Source of the DNA: Stenotrophomonas_A sp036566925
GTDB lineage: Bacteria > Pseudomonadota > Gammaproteobacteria > Xanthomonadales > Xanthomonadaceae
Direction: 5' to 3'
Length of the DNA: 12,728 nt
Assembly: GCA_036566925.1 (NCBI GenBank)
Contig: DATCVI010000164.1
Span: 1-12,728, forward strand
Position numbers and translations under genes: made by a program. The notes below the pieces were generated by a model. That model was not told the DNA's origin and did not search any database. It saw only the letters and a program-made list of their open reading frames with translations. Of this stretch, positions 7,292 through 12,728 are shown piece after piece (the first letter of the stretch is position 1; each line of letters begins with the position of its first letter).

Positions 7292-8055
7292 CCAGGTTTC
7301 TCGATAGGGGAAGGGTGGTCGTGCACGGGATTGCGCTTGAGCCACAGCCGCAACGCCTGCCAATGGATAGCGCCCACCACCTGCACGGTCATCAGCGGGT
7401 AGCGGCCGAGTACCCGCGCCAGCCCGCGACCGTCCAGGGGGCGCCGCTGCATGACCTGGGTGGCATCGAACTGGCGCACCCCGTCCTGCAGGACCTGCAT
7501 ATGCACGCGCAAGTCATCGCCCGGGGCGTTGAAGCGCCAGTCGTAGCGGCAATCCATCGCCATGAACGGCGACACGTGGAAGCCCTTGTCGAACTTCCAT
7601 CGCAGCCAACTGCCCTCGCGCTCCGCGGTTGCGGCGGGCAGCACATACGCGTGCCGCTCCTTCCACGGGGTGTTGGTGATCTCCGCCACGATGCAGTCCA
7701 AGCCGCTGCCATCGGCCTGGTAGCAGTAGTAGAAGCTGACCGGATTGAACACGTGGCCGCCGAAGCGCAGGTGGGTCAGCAGGCGCACCGGGCCCAGGGG
7801 GCGGTAGCCCAGCGTAGGCGCCGCGTGGTCGCGGACGGCGTCGGCCAGGGGGCGCTTGGGGTCGCCGAGGTAATCGCTACGGCGGAACTCGGCCAGGTTG
7901 CGGCGGTTCACAGACCACAGCCAGCGACCCGCAAAGACCTCATCCAGCTCATCCAGATCGATCAGCAGCTGGGCAATCGGATAACTGAACGCATGCGCCT
8001 GCGGATGATGTCGCCGATGCAGCACTCGTCCAAAGTAGAGGGCACTGGCGCTCAC
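7288..8055 (-). CDS. DUF1365 protein
   Basis: This is a 255-residue protein of the DUF1365 family, whose biochemical activity I do not know. Family features are visible: LYFGRVLHRRHHPQAHAF near the N-terminus, FGGHVFNPVSFYYCY at 98-112, AEITNTPWKERHAYV at 124-138, KGFHVSPFM at 157-165 and a C-terminal HWQALRLWLKRNP. DUF1365 genes are very often found between an FAD amine-oxidase-like gene and a CFA-family methyltransferase, exactly as here, which implies they work in one lipid-modification pathway. The start is a GTG overlapping the stop of the FAD gene (GTGA), with GAGG about 8 bases upstream. No signal peptide was seen, so it is probably cytoplasmic or loosely membrane-bound. Confidence 0.92.
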   Translation of the reverse strand: MSASALYFGRVLHRRHHPQAHAFSYPIAQLLIDLDELDEVFAGRWLWSVNRRNLAEFRRSDYLGDPKRPLADAVRDHAAPTLGYRPLGPVRLLTHLRFGGHVFNPVSFYYCYQADGSGLDCIVAEITNTPWKERHAYVLPAATAEREGSWLRWKFDKGFHVSPFMAMDCRYDWRFNAPGDDLRVHMQVLQDGVRQFDATQVMQRRPLDGRGLARVLGRYPLMTVQVVGAIHWQALRLWLKRNPVHDHPSPIEKPG

Positions 8056-9329
8056 GCGGCTACCTCGCCATCGGCGATCGGTTGTGCGAGCGATGCGCCG
8101 GCGTGCAGCGCATCGACCACGCGGCGGGCGCTGCGGATGCCGTCTTCATGGAAGCCCCAGCCCCAGTAGGCCCCTGCAAACCAGGTGTGGCGCCGGCCCT
8201 GAAGTTCGCCCCAGCGCCGTTGTGCCCGCACCGCGGCATGGTCGTGGATCGGGTGCGCGTAGCGCAGGCGGCGCAGCACCTTGTCCGGGTCGACCGCATC
8301 ACTACGATTCAAGGTGACGACCAAGGGCGTGTTCCCGGGCAAGCCCTGCAACAGGTTCATGCAGTAGCTGACCGTGCACGGCGCGGCGCGGTCGCGCGGG
8401 ACATGCGCGTTCCAGGCGGCCCAAGCCTTGCGCTCTCGTGGCAACAGCGAGGCATCGGTATGCAGGACCACGTCATTGGACTGGTAGCGAATAGCGCCCA
8501 GGACCTCTTGCTCAAGCCGGTCGGAATCGATCAACAGGGCCAAGGCCTGATCGCTGTGGCAGGCCAGGATTACCTCGTCGAAGCCCTCGACCCCGGCCGC
8601 GCTGTGCACGCGTGCGCCCCACGGCAGGCGTTCGACGGCATGCACCGGGCACTCCAGCCGCTCGCGCACCTGCCAGCGCCGGCGCAGCGCTTCCACGTAC
8701 CGCGCCGAGCCCCCCTTGACCACCCGCCAGGGCGCGCGACCGGTCATCTGCAGCATCTGGTGGTTGGCCATGAACTGGACCAGGTAGCGCGCTGGAAAGT
8801 CCATGACCGTGGCCGTAGGCGACGACCACAGGGCCGAGGCCATCGGCAGCAAGTGCTCTTCGACGAACGCCTCGCCGTAGTGATGGATGCGCAGGTAGTC
8901 TCCGAGCGTTGGGCCTTCTTCCTCGCGCAGCAATAGAGGCGCATCGCGGTAGAAACGGCGCAGGTCGGCCAGCATGCCCCAGAAGCGCGGTGAGACCAGA
9001 TTGCGGCGCTGGCAGAACAGGCCGCCCAGCGAATGGGCGTTGTACACCACGCCGCTGCGTTCGCTGTGCAGGGAAAAGCCCATCGTGGTGGGCTGCGAGG
9101 CGACGCCCAACTCTTCGAACCATGCCGTCAACAGCGGATAGTGCAGGGGGTTGAAGACGATAAAGCCGGTGTCCACGGCCAGGCGCCTGCCCTCCACCTC
9201 AACCTCGTGAGTGTGGGTGTGGCCACCGAGGTAGTCGTTGGCCTCGAACAGCGTGACTTCGTGCTCGTGGCGCAGCCACCAGGCGCTGGCCAGCCCCGCG
9301 ATGCCCGACCCGATGATCGCGATGCGCAT
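8052..9329 (-). CDS. FAD-dependent oxidoreductase (flavin amine oxidase-like)
   Basis: This is a 425-residue flavoprotein. The N-terminus MRIAIIGSGIAGLASAWWL is a Rossmann dinucleotide-binding motif (GxGxxG at 7-12), with Glu29 placed to bind the FAD ribose, followed by YLGGHTHTHEVE. The C-terminal TWFAGAYWGWGFHEDG is the second FAD-contact motif of the amine-oxidase superfamily. This subgroup is widely linked to CFA synthases; plant cyclopropane synthases even carry such a domain fused at their N-terminus. It probably oxidises or desaturates an acyl chain, or works with the methyltransferase; this is inferred. The start was chosen one base after the desaturase stop (TGACATG) because it places the Rossmann motif at the very N-terminus. 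An in-frame extension back to 9416 would run through the desaturase gene. The stop overlaps the DUF1365 GTG. Confidence 0.93.
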   Translation of the reverse strand: MRIAIIGSGIAGLASAWWLRHEHEVTLFEANDYLGGHTHTHEVEVEGRRLAVDTGFIVFNPLHYPLLTAWFEELGVASQPTTMGFSLHSERSGVVYNAHSLGGLFCQRRNLVSPRFWGMLADLRRFYRDAPLLLREEEGPTLGDYLRIHHYGEAFVEEHLLPMASALWSSPTATVMDFPARYLVQFMANHQMLQMTGRAPWRVVKGGSARYVEALRRRWQVRERLECPVHAVERLPWGARVHSAAGVEGFDEVILACHSDQALALLIDSDRLEQEVLGAIRYQSNDVVLHTDASLLPRERKAWAAWNAHVPRDRAAPCTVSYCMNLLQGLPGNTPLVVTLNRSDAVDPDKVLRRLRYAHPIHDHAAVRAQRRWGELQGRRHTWFAGAYWGWGFHEDGIRSARRVVDALHAGASLAQPIADGEVAA

Positions 9330-9330
9330 G

Positions 9331-10281
9331 TCAGTCCCTGGCCTTGGCCAGGACCCAACCGGGGATGGGCTTGAGTTCGGTGACGAGTCCCAGCGCGGCC
9401 ATGGCGCGCAGTCCATACCAGGCCAGGTCCACCTCCCACCAGCGAAAGCCCTGGCGCACGGTGCCGGGAAAGAAGTGGTGGTTGTTGTGCCAGCCTTCGC
9501 CGAAGGTCAGCAGCGCCAGCCAGAAGTTGTTGCGGCTGTCGTCGCGGGTATCGAAACGGCGGCTGCCGAAACGGTGGGCGAGCGAGTTGATGGTGACCGT
9601 CGCGTGGAACAGCACCACGGTGGAAACGAAGAAGCCCCACACCAGCAATTGCGGGCCGGAGGTGTGCAGGCTGGGAGCCAGGCGCTCCAGCAATGCCCCG
9701 AGGGCATACAAGGCAGCGGCCAGAATTACCGGCACGGCGGTGTCGAACCGGTCCAGCCAGCGTAACTCGGGAAAGCGGACCAGGTCGGGGACCCGGTCGA
9801 AGTCTGTCGCGAAGGCCTGGCGGGTCAGGAACCAACCCATGTGGCTGCGCCAGAAGCCGCCCTGGCGGGGCGAGTGCGGATCGAGCGGCTGGTCGGCGTG
9901 GCGGTGGTGGTGGCGATGGTGCGCCGCCCACCACAGCGGCCCACGTTGCACGCTCGAGGCACCAATGACGGCGAAAACAAACTGCACCGTACGCGAGGCC
10001 TGGAAGGTGCGGTGCGAAAAATAACGGTGATAGAAGGCGGTGATGGCGAACATGCGAACGGCATACAGCGCCGCCGCCACCAGCACGGCCGTCCACGAAA
10101 CCCCGACCCAGATCACCGCCAGGCAGGCCACGTGCATCAGCGCGAACGGGACTGCGCGCAGCCAGTCGATGCGGCCGGACTGAGGCCCGGGCCTGTCGGT
10201 TCCGGTGCCGGTATCGAACCAACGCTGCAGCGTGCGCAAGAGGCGCCAGTGTCTGCGGGGCAGGGCGGCTGCAGAGGCCAT
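9331..10281 (-). CDS. Membrane fatty-acid (acyl-CoA delta-9-type) desaturase, first gene of the lipid operon
   Basis: This is a 316-residue integral membrane di-iron desaturase. All three histidine boxes are present: HRYFSH at 85-90, HRHHH at 122-126 inside WWAAHHRHHHRHAD, and HNNHH at 265-269 in GEGWHNNHHFFP. Hydrophobic pairs lie around 44-80 and 182-232. This is the delta-9 acyl-CoA/acyl-lipid desaturase pattern, so the enzyme should place a cis double bond in a fatty acyl chain using O2. It could supply the double bond on which the downstream methyltransferases act, or desaturate a methylated intermediate. ATG 10281 is the chosen start because the family-like sequence begins just after it and a promoter-like element lies 28 bases upstream. 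The frame stays open back to 10596, across that element, so the longer form is unlikely. No clear Shine-Dalgarno precedes the ATG. Confidence 0.9.
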   Translation of the reverse strand: MASAAALPRRHWRLLRTLQRWFDTGTGTDRPGPQSGRIDWLRAVPFALMHVACLAVIWVGVSWTAVLVAAALYAVRMFAITAFYHRYFSHRTFQASRTVQFVFAVIGASSVQRGPLWWAAHHRHHHRHADQPLDPHSPRQGGFWRSHMGWFLTRQAFATDFDRVPDLVRFPELRWLDRFDTAVPVILAAALYALGALLERLAPSLHTSGPQLLVWGFFVSTVVLFHATVTINSLAHRFGSRRFDTRDDSRNNFWLALLTFGEGWHNNHHFFPGTVRQGFRWWEVDLAWYGLRAMAALGLVTELKPIPGWVLAKARD

Positions 10282-10308
10282 GGAGGGTCTCGGAGGGGTC
10301 TGCCTTCC

Positions 10309-10336
10309 TTTACGCAGCAGGGCGCTGACTGGATGC
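10309..10336 (-). promoter_or_regulatory. Candidate ECF-sigma promoter for the desaturase-led lipid operon
   Basis: On the minus strand GCATCCAG (10336-10329) is followed after 14 bases by CGTAAA (10314-10309). It lies about 28 bases upstream of the desaturase ATG and predicts a leader of only about 20 bases. The spacing and the ATCC / CGTA halves resemble the promoters I remember for RpoE of the RpoE-ChrR pair (TGATCC ... CGTA). The near-identical divergent copy in front of the sigma gene is the strongest support. Found by eye; no scoring was run. Confidence 0.65.
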
Positions 10337-10415
10337 AGCCGGCTACGAAATCTCCTGCGTGGCGTAACGGGAGAGGGGCCAAGGGCAGGCCAGGGACGTT
10401 GCCCGACCCGGCGCT

Positions 10416-10443
10416 GCATCCAATGGCTGCCGCCGAACGTACA
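10416..10443 (+). promoter_or_regulatory. Candidate ECF-sigma autoregulatory promoter of the sigma/anti-sigma genes
   Basis: On the plus strand GCATCCAA (10416-10423) is followed after exactly 14 bases by CGTACA (10438-10443). It shares the ten bases GCTGCATCCA and the CGTA core with the element pointing the other way at 10336-10309. Transcription would start near 10450, giving a leader of about 113 bases to ATG 10563, or about 29 bases if ATG 10479 is used. This placement implies that the sigma factor activates its own gene. Confidence 0.65.
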
Positions 10444-10562
10444 GAACGCATAGACCTTCACCTGCCGCCCCCTTACGGATGTACCCTGACCCCACCCCCC
10501 TCCCATCCAGCCTCGACGCCGCACGGATCGTGTCCAATTCCCATCAGCCGAGCAACGAGCCA

Positions 10563-11102
10563 ATGGACTGGGCAGGGGACATGGACGCGGTGGCACGCCT
10601 GCGCGACCGCGCCTGCTTCTTGCGCATCTACGACCACTTCATGCCACGCCTGTGCGTCTACCTGCGCGGGCTCGGCGTGCCGGAGGCAGTGGCCGAGGAG
10701 CTTGCGCAGGAGTGCCTGCTACGCCTGTGGCTGCGCGCGGCAGACTTCGATCCGGCGCAGGGCGCATTGAGCACCTGGCTATACCGCATCGCCCGCAACC
10801 TGCATATCGACCGCGTGCGCCGCGAGCGGAGCTGGATGCAAGTGCAAGCGGCAGTCGAACAGGCCGCCGCTTCGGATGGCGACGAGCACAGCAGTGCCGA
10901 GCAGTACGCCGACCAGGCCCGCTTGCGCCAACGCATCAACGAGCTTCCCGCGGTGCAGGCACGGCTTGTGCGCATGTCCTACTTCGAGGCCAAGAGCCAC
11001 GGCGAGATTGCGCACGCATTGGGGATGCCGCTGGGGACGGTCAAGTCGCACCTGCGGCGCGCGTTCCTGCAATTGCAGTCCAAGGTGGGGGGCGCGCCGT
11101 GA
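10563..11102 (+). CDS. rpoE: ECF-family RNA polymerase sigma factor (RpoE of the RpoE-ChrR type)
   Basis: This is a 179-residue sigma factor with only regions 2 and 4. Region 2 spans about 20-89, with the promoter-melting and -10-reading helix at STWLYRIARNLHIDRVRR (70-87). Region 4 spans about 125-172, with the -35-reading helix-turn-helix SHGEIAHALGMPLGTVKSHL (145-164). The N-terminus (DWAGDMDAVARLRDRACF) aligns without gaps to the start I remember for R. sphaeroides RpoE, which favours ATG 10563. ATG 10479 would add 28 Pro/Ser-rich residues, and ATG 10581 is a shorter option. The gene overlaps the anti-sigma gene by GTGA, the usual arrangement for a sigma/anti-sigma pair. In characterised relatives this sigma is released when singlet oxygen acts on ChrR; here that stimulus is inferred by homology. 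Predicted targets are its own operon and the divergent lipid operon. Confidence 0.92.
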   Translation: MDWAGDMDAVARLRDRACFLRIYDHFMPRLCVYLRGLGVPEAVAEELAQECLLRLWLRAADFDPAQGALSTWLYRIARNLHIDRVRRERSWMQVQAAVEQAAASDGDEHSSAEQYADQARLRQRINELPAVQARLVRMSYFEAKSHGEIAHALGMPLGTVKSHLRRAFLQLQSKVGGAP

Positions 11103-11773
11103 ATCCGCACCACCATCTGCACGAATCCACGTTGATGAGCTACGCCGCCGGCGCGCTGCCGGCGCCGCTGAGCATCGTTGCCGGCGTCCACCTGGAACAG
11201 TGCCGGCATTGCCGCCAGCGCCTGCGCGATGCCGAAGCCATCGGTTCGGTACTGCTGGAAAAGACCCAGCCGCCGCCTCCCGATGCGCGACGCGAGGCGC
11301 TGCGCCAGGCCATGCTGGCCCAGCTGGACGTCAACGAGCCGGTTGCGCTGTCGGTAGCAACGGGCAGTCCGCCGCCGGCGCGGCAGGGCGCCGATCCGGA
11401 CGCTCTACCCGCGGCGCTGCATCCTTACTTCGGCGACTCGCTGGCCCACCTGCGTTGGCGCTGGATGGCGCCGGGCGTGCACTGCATCCGTGCCGAACGG
11501 ATGCCCTCGTTGATCATGCTGAAGATAGCGCCGGGCAAGTGCCTGCCGATGCACAGCCATGGCCGCAACGAGCTGACCCAGATCCTGCGCGGTGCCTATA
11601 ACGATGCGCTGGGGCTGTTCGGGCCGGGGGACATGGCCGATTTGGATGGGGAGGTCGAACACCAGCCGGTCACCGTACCCGGCGTACCGTGCATCTGCGT
11701 TTCGGCACTGGACGCGCCCTTGGTGTTCAGCGGTTGGCTCGCGCGCAAGATCCAGCGCTTTGTAAAACTCTAG
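11099..11773 (+). CDS. chrR: ChrR-type zinc-binding anti-sigma factor with C-terminal cupin
   Basis: This is a 224-residue protein starting at a GTG that overlaps the sigma stop (GTGA), with a G-rich ribosome site about 6 bases upstream. The N-terminal zinc anti-sigma domain has His6, His31, Cys35 and Cys38 (HLEQCRHC), the same positions as I recall for the zinc ligands of R. sphaeroides ChrR. The C-terminal cupin has His152, His154, Glu158 (HSHGRNE) and His188 (EHQP), matching the metal site of the ChrR cupin. Cys198 and Cys200 (CIC) match its conserved CxC. The N-terminal domain should hold the sigma factor inactive, and the cupin half should be needed for response to singlet oxygen or related oxidants. 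The linker at about 55-105 is Pro/Ala-rich. The SDR-like gene follows after 19 bases. Confidence 0.93.
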   Translation: MNPHHHLHESTLMSYAAGALPAPLSIVAGVHLEQCRHCRQRLRDAEAIGSVLLEKTQPPPPDARREALRQAMLAQLDVNEPVALSVATGSPPPARQGADPDALPAALHPYFGDSLAHLRWRWMAPGVHCIRAERMPSLIMLKIAPGKCLPMHSHGRNELTQILRGAYNDALGLFGPGDMADLDGEVEHQPVTVPGVPCICVSALDAPLVFSGWLARKIQRFVKL

Positions 11774-11792
11774 CGATCGCGGAGTCCACGTC

Positions 11793-12485
11793 GTGAACGG
11801 TAGCCTCGGATTGCGAATTCTGTTGACCGGCGCGACCGGCCTGGTGGGGCAGGGCGTGGCATTGGCCTGCCGGTCTTCTGGGCGCGTCGCCGCTACTGCC
11901 GCGCTGGTTCGGCGCAAAGGCGGCGTCGCCAGCGGCGTCCAGGAGATCGTGCTCGATGACTTTCGCCGCATCGCCGATGGCGGTGTCGCGCTGGGCGGCT
12001 TCGATGCCTGCTTCTACTGTGCCGGTGCGACCCCCCTGGGGACGAATGAAGCGCAGTATCGAGAGGTCACGTTTGATACCACGATAGCGGTCGCGCGTGC
12101 CTGGGCCGCGGCCAATCCGCAAGGACGCTTCCTGTATGTCTCCGGTGCCGGGGCCGACCCGGCCAGCCGGATCATGCCGTTGCGTGTCAAAGGAGAAACC
12201 GAGCAGGTGCTGGCCACCTTGCCGATGCGGGTGGTCCTGCTGCGTCCCGGTGCCGTGCGCCCAGTGGCCGGGACCGGTACTCGCCACGGACTGCTCAAGC
12301 CGCTTTACTGGGCGGGTGCGCCACTGCTCAGGCTGGCAGGCGCCGCCGCTCCTTCGTTGGTAACGAATAACCTGACGCTGGGCAAGGCGATGATTGCTCT
12401 GGCGAGGATGAGCAATCCGCCGATGATCGTGGCACGCGGGGCTATCAACCGGATTGCCGCGGATGCGGACGCCGAGAGCGCGTAG
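11793..12485 (+). CDS. Atypical NAD(P)-binding SDR / epimerase-like protein
   Basis: This is a 230-residue protein. The Rossmann motif TGATGLVGQG is near residue 12, followed by ALVRR and DACFYCAGAT, with FLYVSGAGA in the middle. The GxxGxxG spacing is that of atypical or extended short-chain dehydrogenases. The usual Tyr-x-x-x-Lys catalytic pair is not kept: around PLRVKGETE the Lys is present but no Tyr stands four residues before it. It may therefore be a non-classical reductase or a binding protein. Its GTG start has GGAG 8 bases upstream. The 19-base gap from chrR suggests it belongs to the sigma/anti-sigma operon. SDR genes next to rpoE-chrR are familiar in gammaproteobacteria (from memory), so a role in the same lipid or redox response is likely but unproven. 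The stop codon abuts an inverted repeat. Confidence 0.85.
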   Translation: MNGSLGLRILLTGATGLVGQGVALACRSSGRVAATAALVRRKGGVASGVQEIVLDDFRRIADGGVALGGFDACFYCAGATPLGTNEAQYREVTFDTTIAVARAWAAANPQGRFLYVSGAGADPASRIMPLRVKGETEQVLATLPMRVVLLRPGAVRPVAGTGTRHGLLKPLYWAGAPLLRLAGAAAPSLVTNNLTLGKAMIALARMSNPPMIVARGAINRIAADADAESA

Positions 12486-12486
12486 T

Positions 12487-12573
12487 TGCCGCGCAACGCA
12501 GGCCTACGCTGATGCCGTCCGGCTTGGGTCCCACACTGGGTGGATCAGAGTGACCCCCCGCTGCGTTGCGGCA
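12487..12573. repeat. Imperfect inverted repeat with nested stem downstream of the SDR-like gene
   Basis: GCAACGCAG (12493-12501) pairs perfectly with CTGCGTTGC (12561-12569). The stem extends by TGCC (12487-12490) with GGCA (12570-12573) across a 2-base bulge. Inside, GGGT (12526-12529) and CAC (12532-12534) can pair with GTG (12550-12552) and ACCC (12553-12556). There is no T-tract, so it is not a typical intrinsic terminator. It could be a dispersed intergenic repeat or an mRNA 3' structure. Confidence 0.4.
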
Positions 12574-12655
12574 GTTGCCGACGACGCGATCCGTGCTGGG
12601 CAACGCAGCACAGCAACGACAGTGCAACACTCCAACCGATGCCAAGCACCAAGAG

Positions 12656-12676
12656 ACCTCGCCAGGCGGGCGAGGT
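12656..12676. terminator. Short perfect hairpin, possible terminator
   Basis: ACCTCGCC and GGCGAGGT form an 8-base-pair stem around a 5-base loop (AGGCG). No clear T-run follows on either strand, so the terminator reading is weak. It lies in the 243-base tail (12486-12728) in which I see no gene. Confidence 0.3.
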
Positions 12677-12728
12677 AAATTGCACCGCGCCAAAACCGCG
12701 CGCCGCCGATAGGTAAGCAAGTGGCGCG

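Noticed and set aside
4189..8936. Several long open frames on the plus strand opposite the lipid operon (for example 4189-5115, 5223-6068, 7273-8169, 8082-8936)
   Set aside because: Their His/Gln/Ala/Arg-rich composition is that of antisense shadows of GC-rich genes. None shows a domain or motif, while the opposite strand encodes clear families.
10479..10562. Longer sigma factor starting at ATG 10479
   Set aside because: Not excluded, but the 28 extra residues are unconserved in style and have no good ribosome site. ATG 10563 aligns with the usual family N-terminus.
10282..10596. Extension of the desaturase frame upstream to 10596
   Set aside because: It runs across the candidate promoter and into the sigma gene, and its sequence is low-complexity Pro/Arg-rich, unlike desaturase N-termini.
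12480..12509. GTAG-type (SMAG-like) repeat at the end of the SDR-like gene, GCGTAG paired with CTACGC
   Set aside because: The inner bases do not continue the stem as in the known GTAG elements, and the GTAG overlaps the stop codon. Probably coincidental.

Overview
The window is GC-rich, densely packed bacterial chromosome. The gene set suggests a gammaproteobacterium of the Xanthomonadaceae/Lysobacteraceae type: a large propeller-type sensor kinase, a ChrR-type anti-sigma factor with its ECF sigma factor, and CFA-family lipid enzymes. The taxonomic call is inferred from protein style and base composition, not from a marker gene. No tRNA, rRNA, CRISPR array, insertion sequence or phage gene was seen.

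Layout. (1) 1-209, minus: the 5' part of an isochorismatase-family hydrolase that runs off the left edge. (2) About 440-3550, plus: a sensor histidine kinase with a periplasmic beta-propeller, a Y_Y_Y domain, one membrane helix, HisKA_3 and HATPase. No response regulator is next to it. (3) 3626-10281, minus: seven tightly linked genes read from right to left, namely fatty-acid desaturase, FAD-dependent amine-oxidase-like oxidoreductase, DUF1365 protein, CFA-synthase-like methyltransferase, DUF1295 membrane protein, a second and different CFA-superfamily methyltransferase, and a Blc-type lipocalin lipoprotein. Four successive junctions overlap as ATGA or GTGA. (4) 10563-12485, plus, divergent from the operon: ECF sigma factor, ChrR-type zinc anti-sigma factor (GTGA overlap) and an atypical short-chain dehydrogenase-like protein. 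(5) 12486-12728: non-coding, with inverted repeats.

How the genes fit together. The central signal is a pair of near-identical divergent promoter-like elements between the desaturase and the sigma gene. Each reads GCTGCATCCA, then one base, then 14 bases, then CGTA[A/C]A. One points at the lipid operon and the other at the sigma/anti-sigma genes. This fits an autoregulated ECF/ChrR switch; in Rhodobacter sphaeroides the homologous pair responds to singlet oxygen. Here it would turn on its own synthesis and a dedicated fatty-acid or membrane-lipid modification pathway.

The lipid product cannot be read from the sequence. The first methyltransferase lacks two bicarbonate-pocket residues of E. 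coli cyclopropane synthase, and the second looks most like the plant coclaurine N-methyltransferase branch. A product other than a plain cyclopropane fatty acid, such as a methyl-branched, methyl-diene or furan fatty acid or a methylated lipid headgroup, is therefore a serious possibility. This part is inference.
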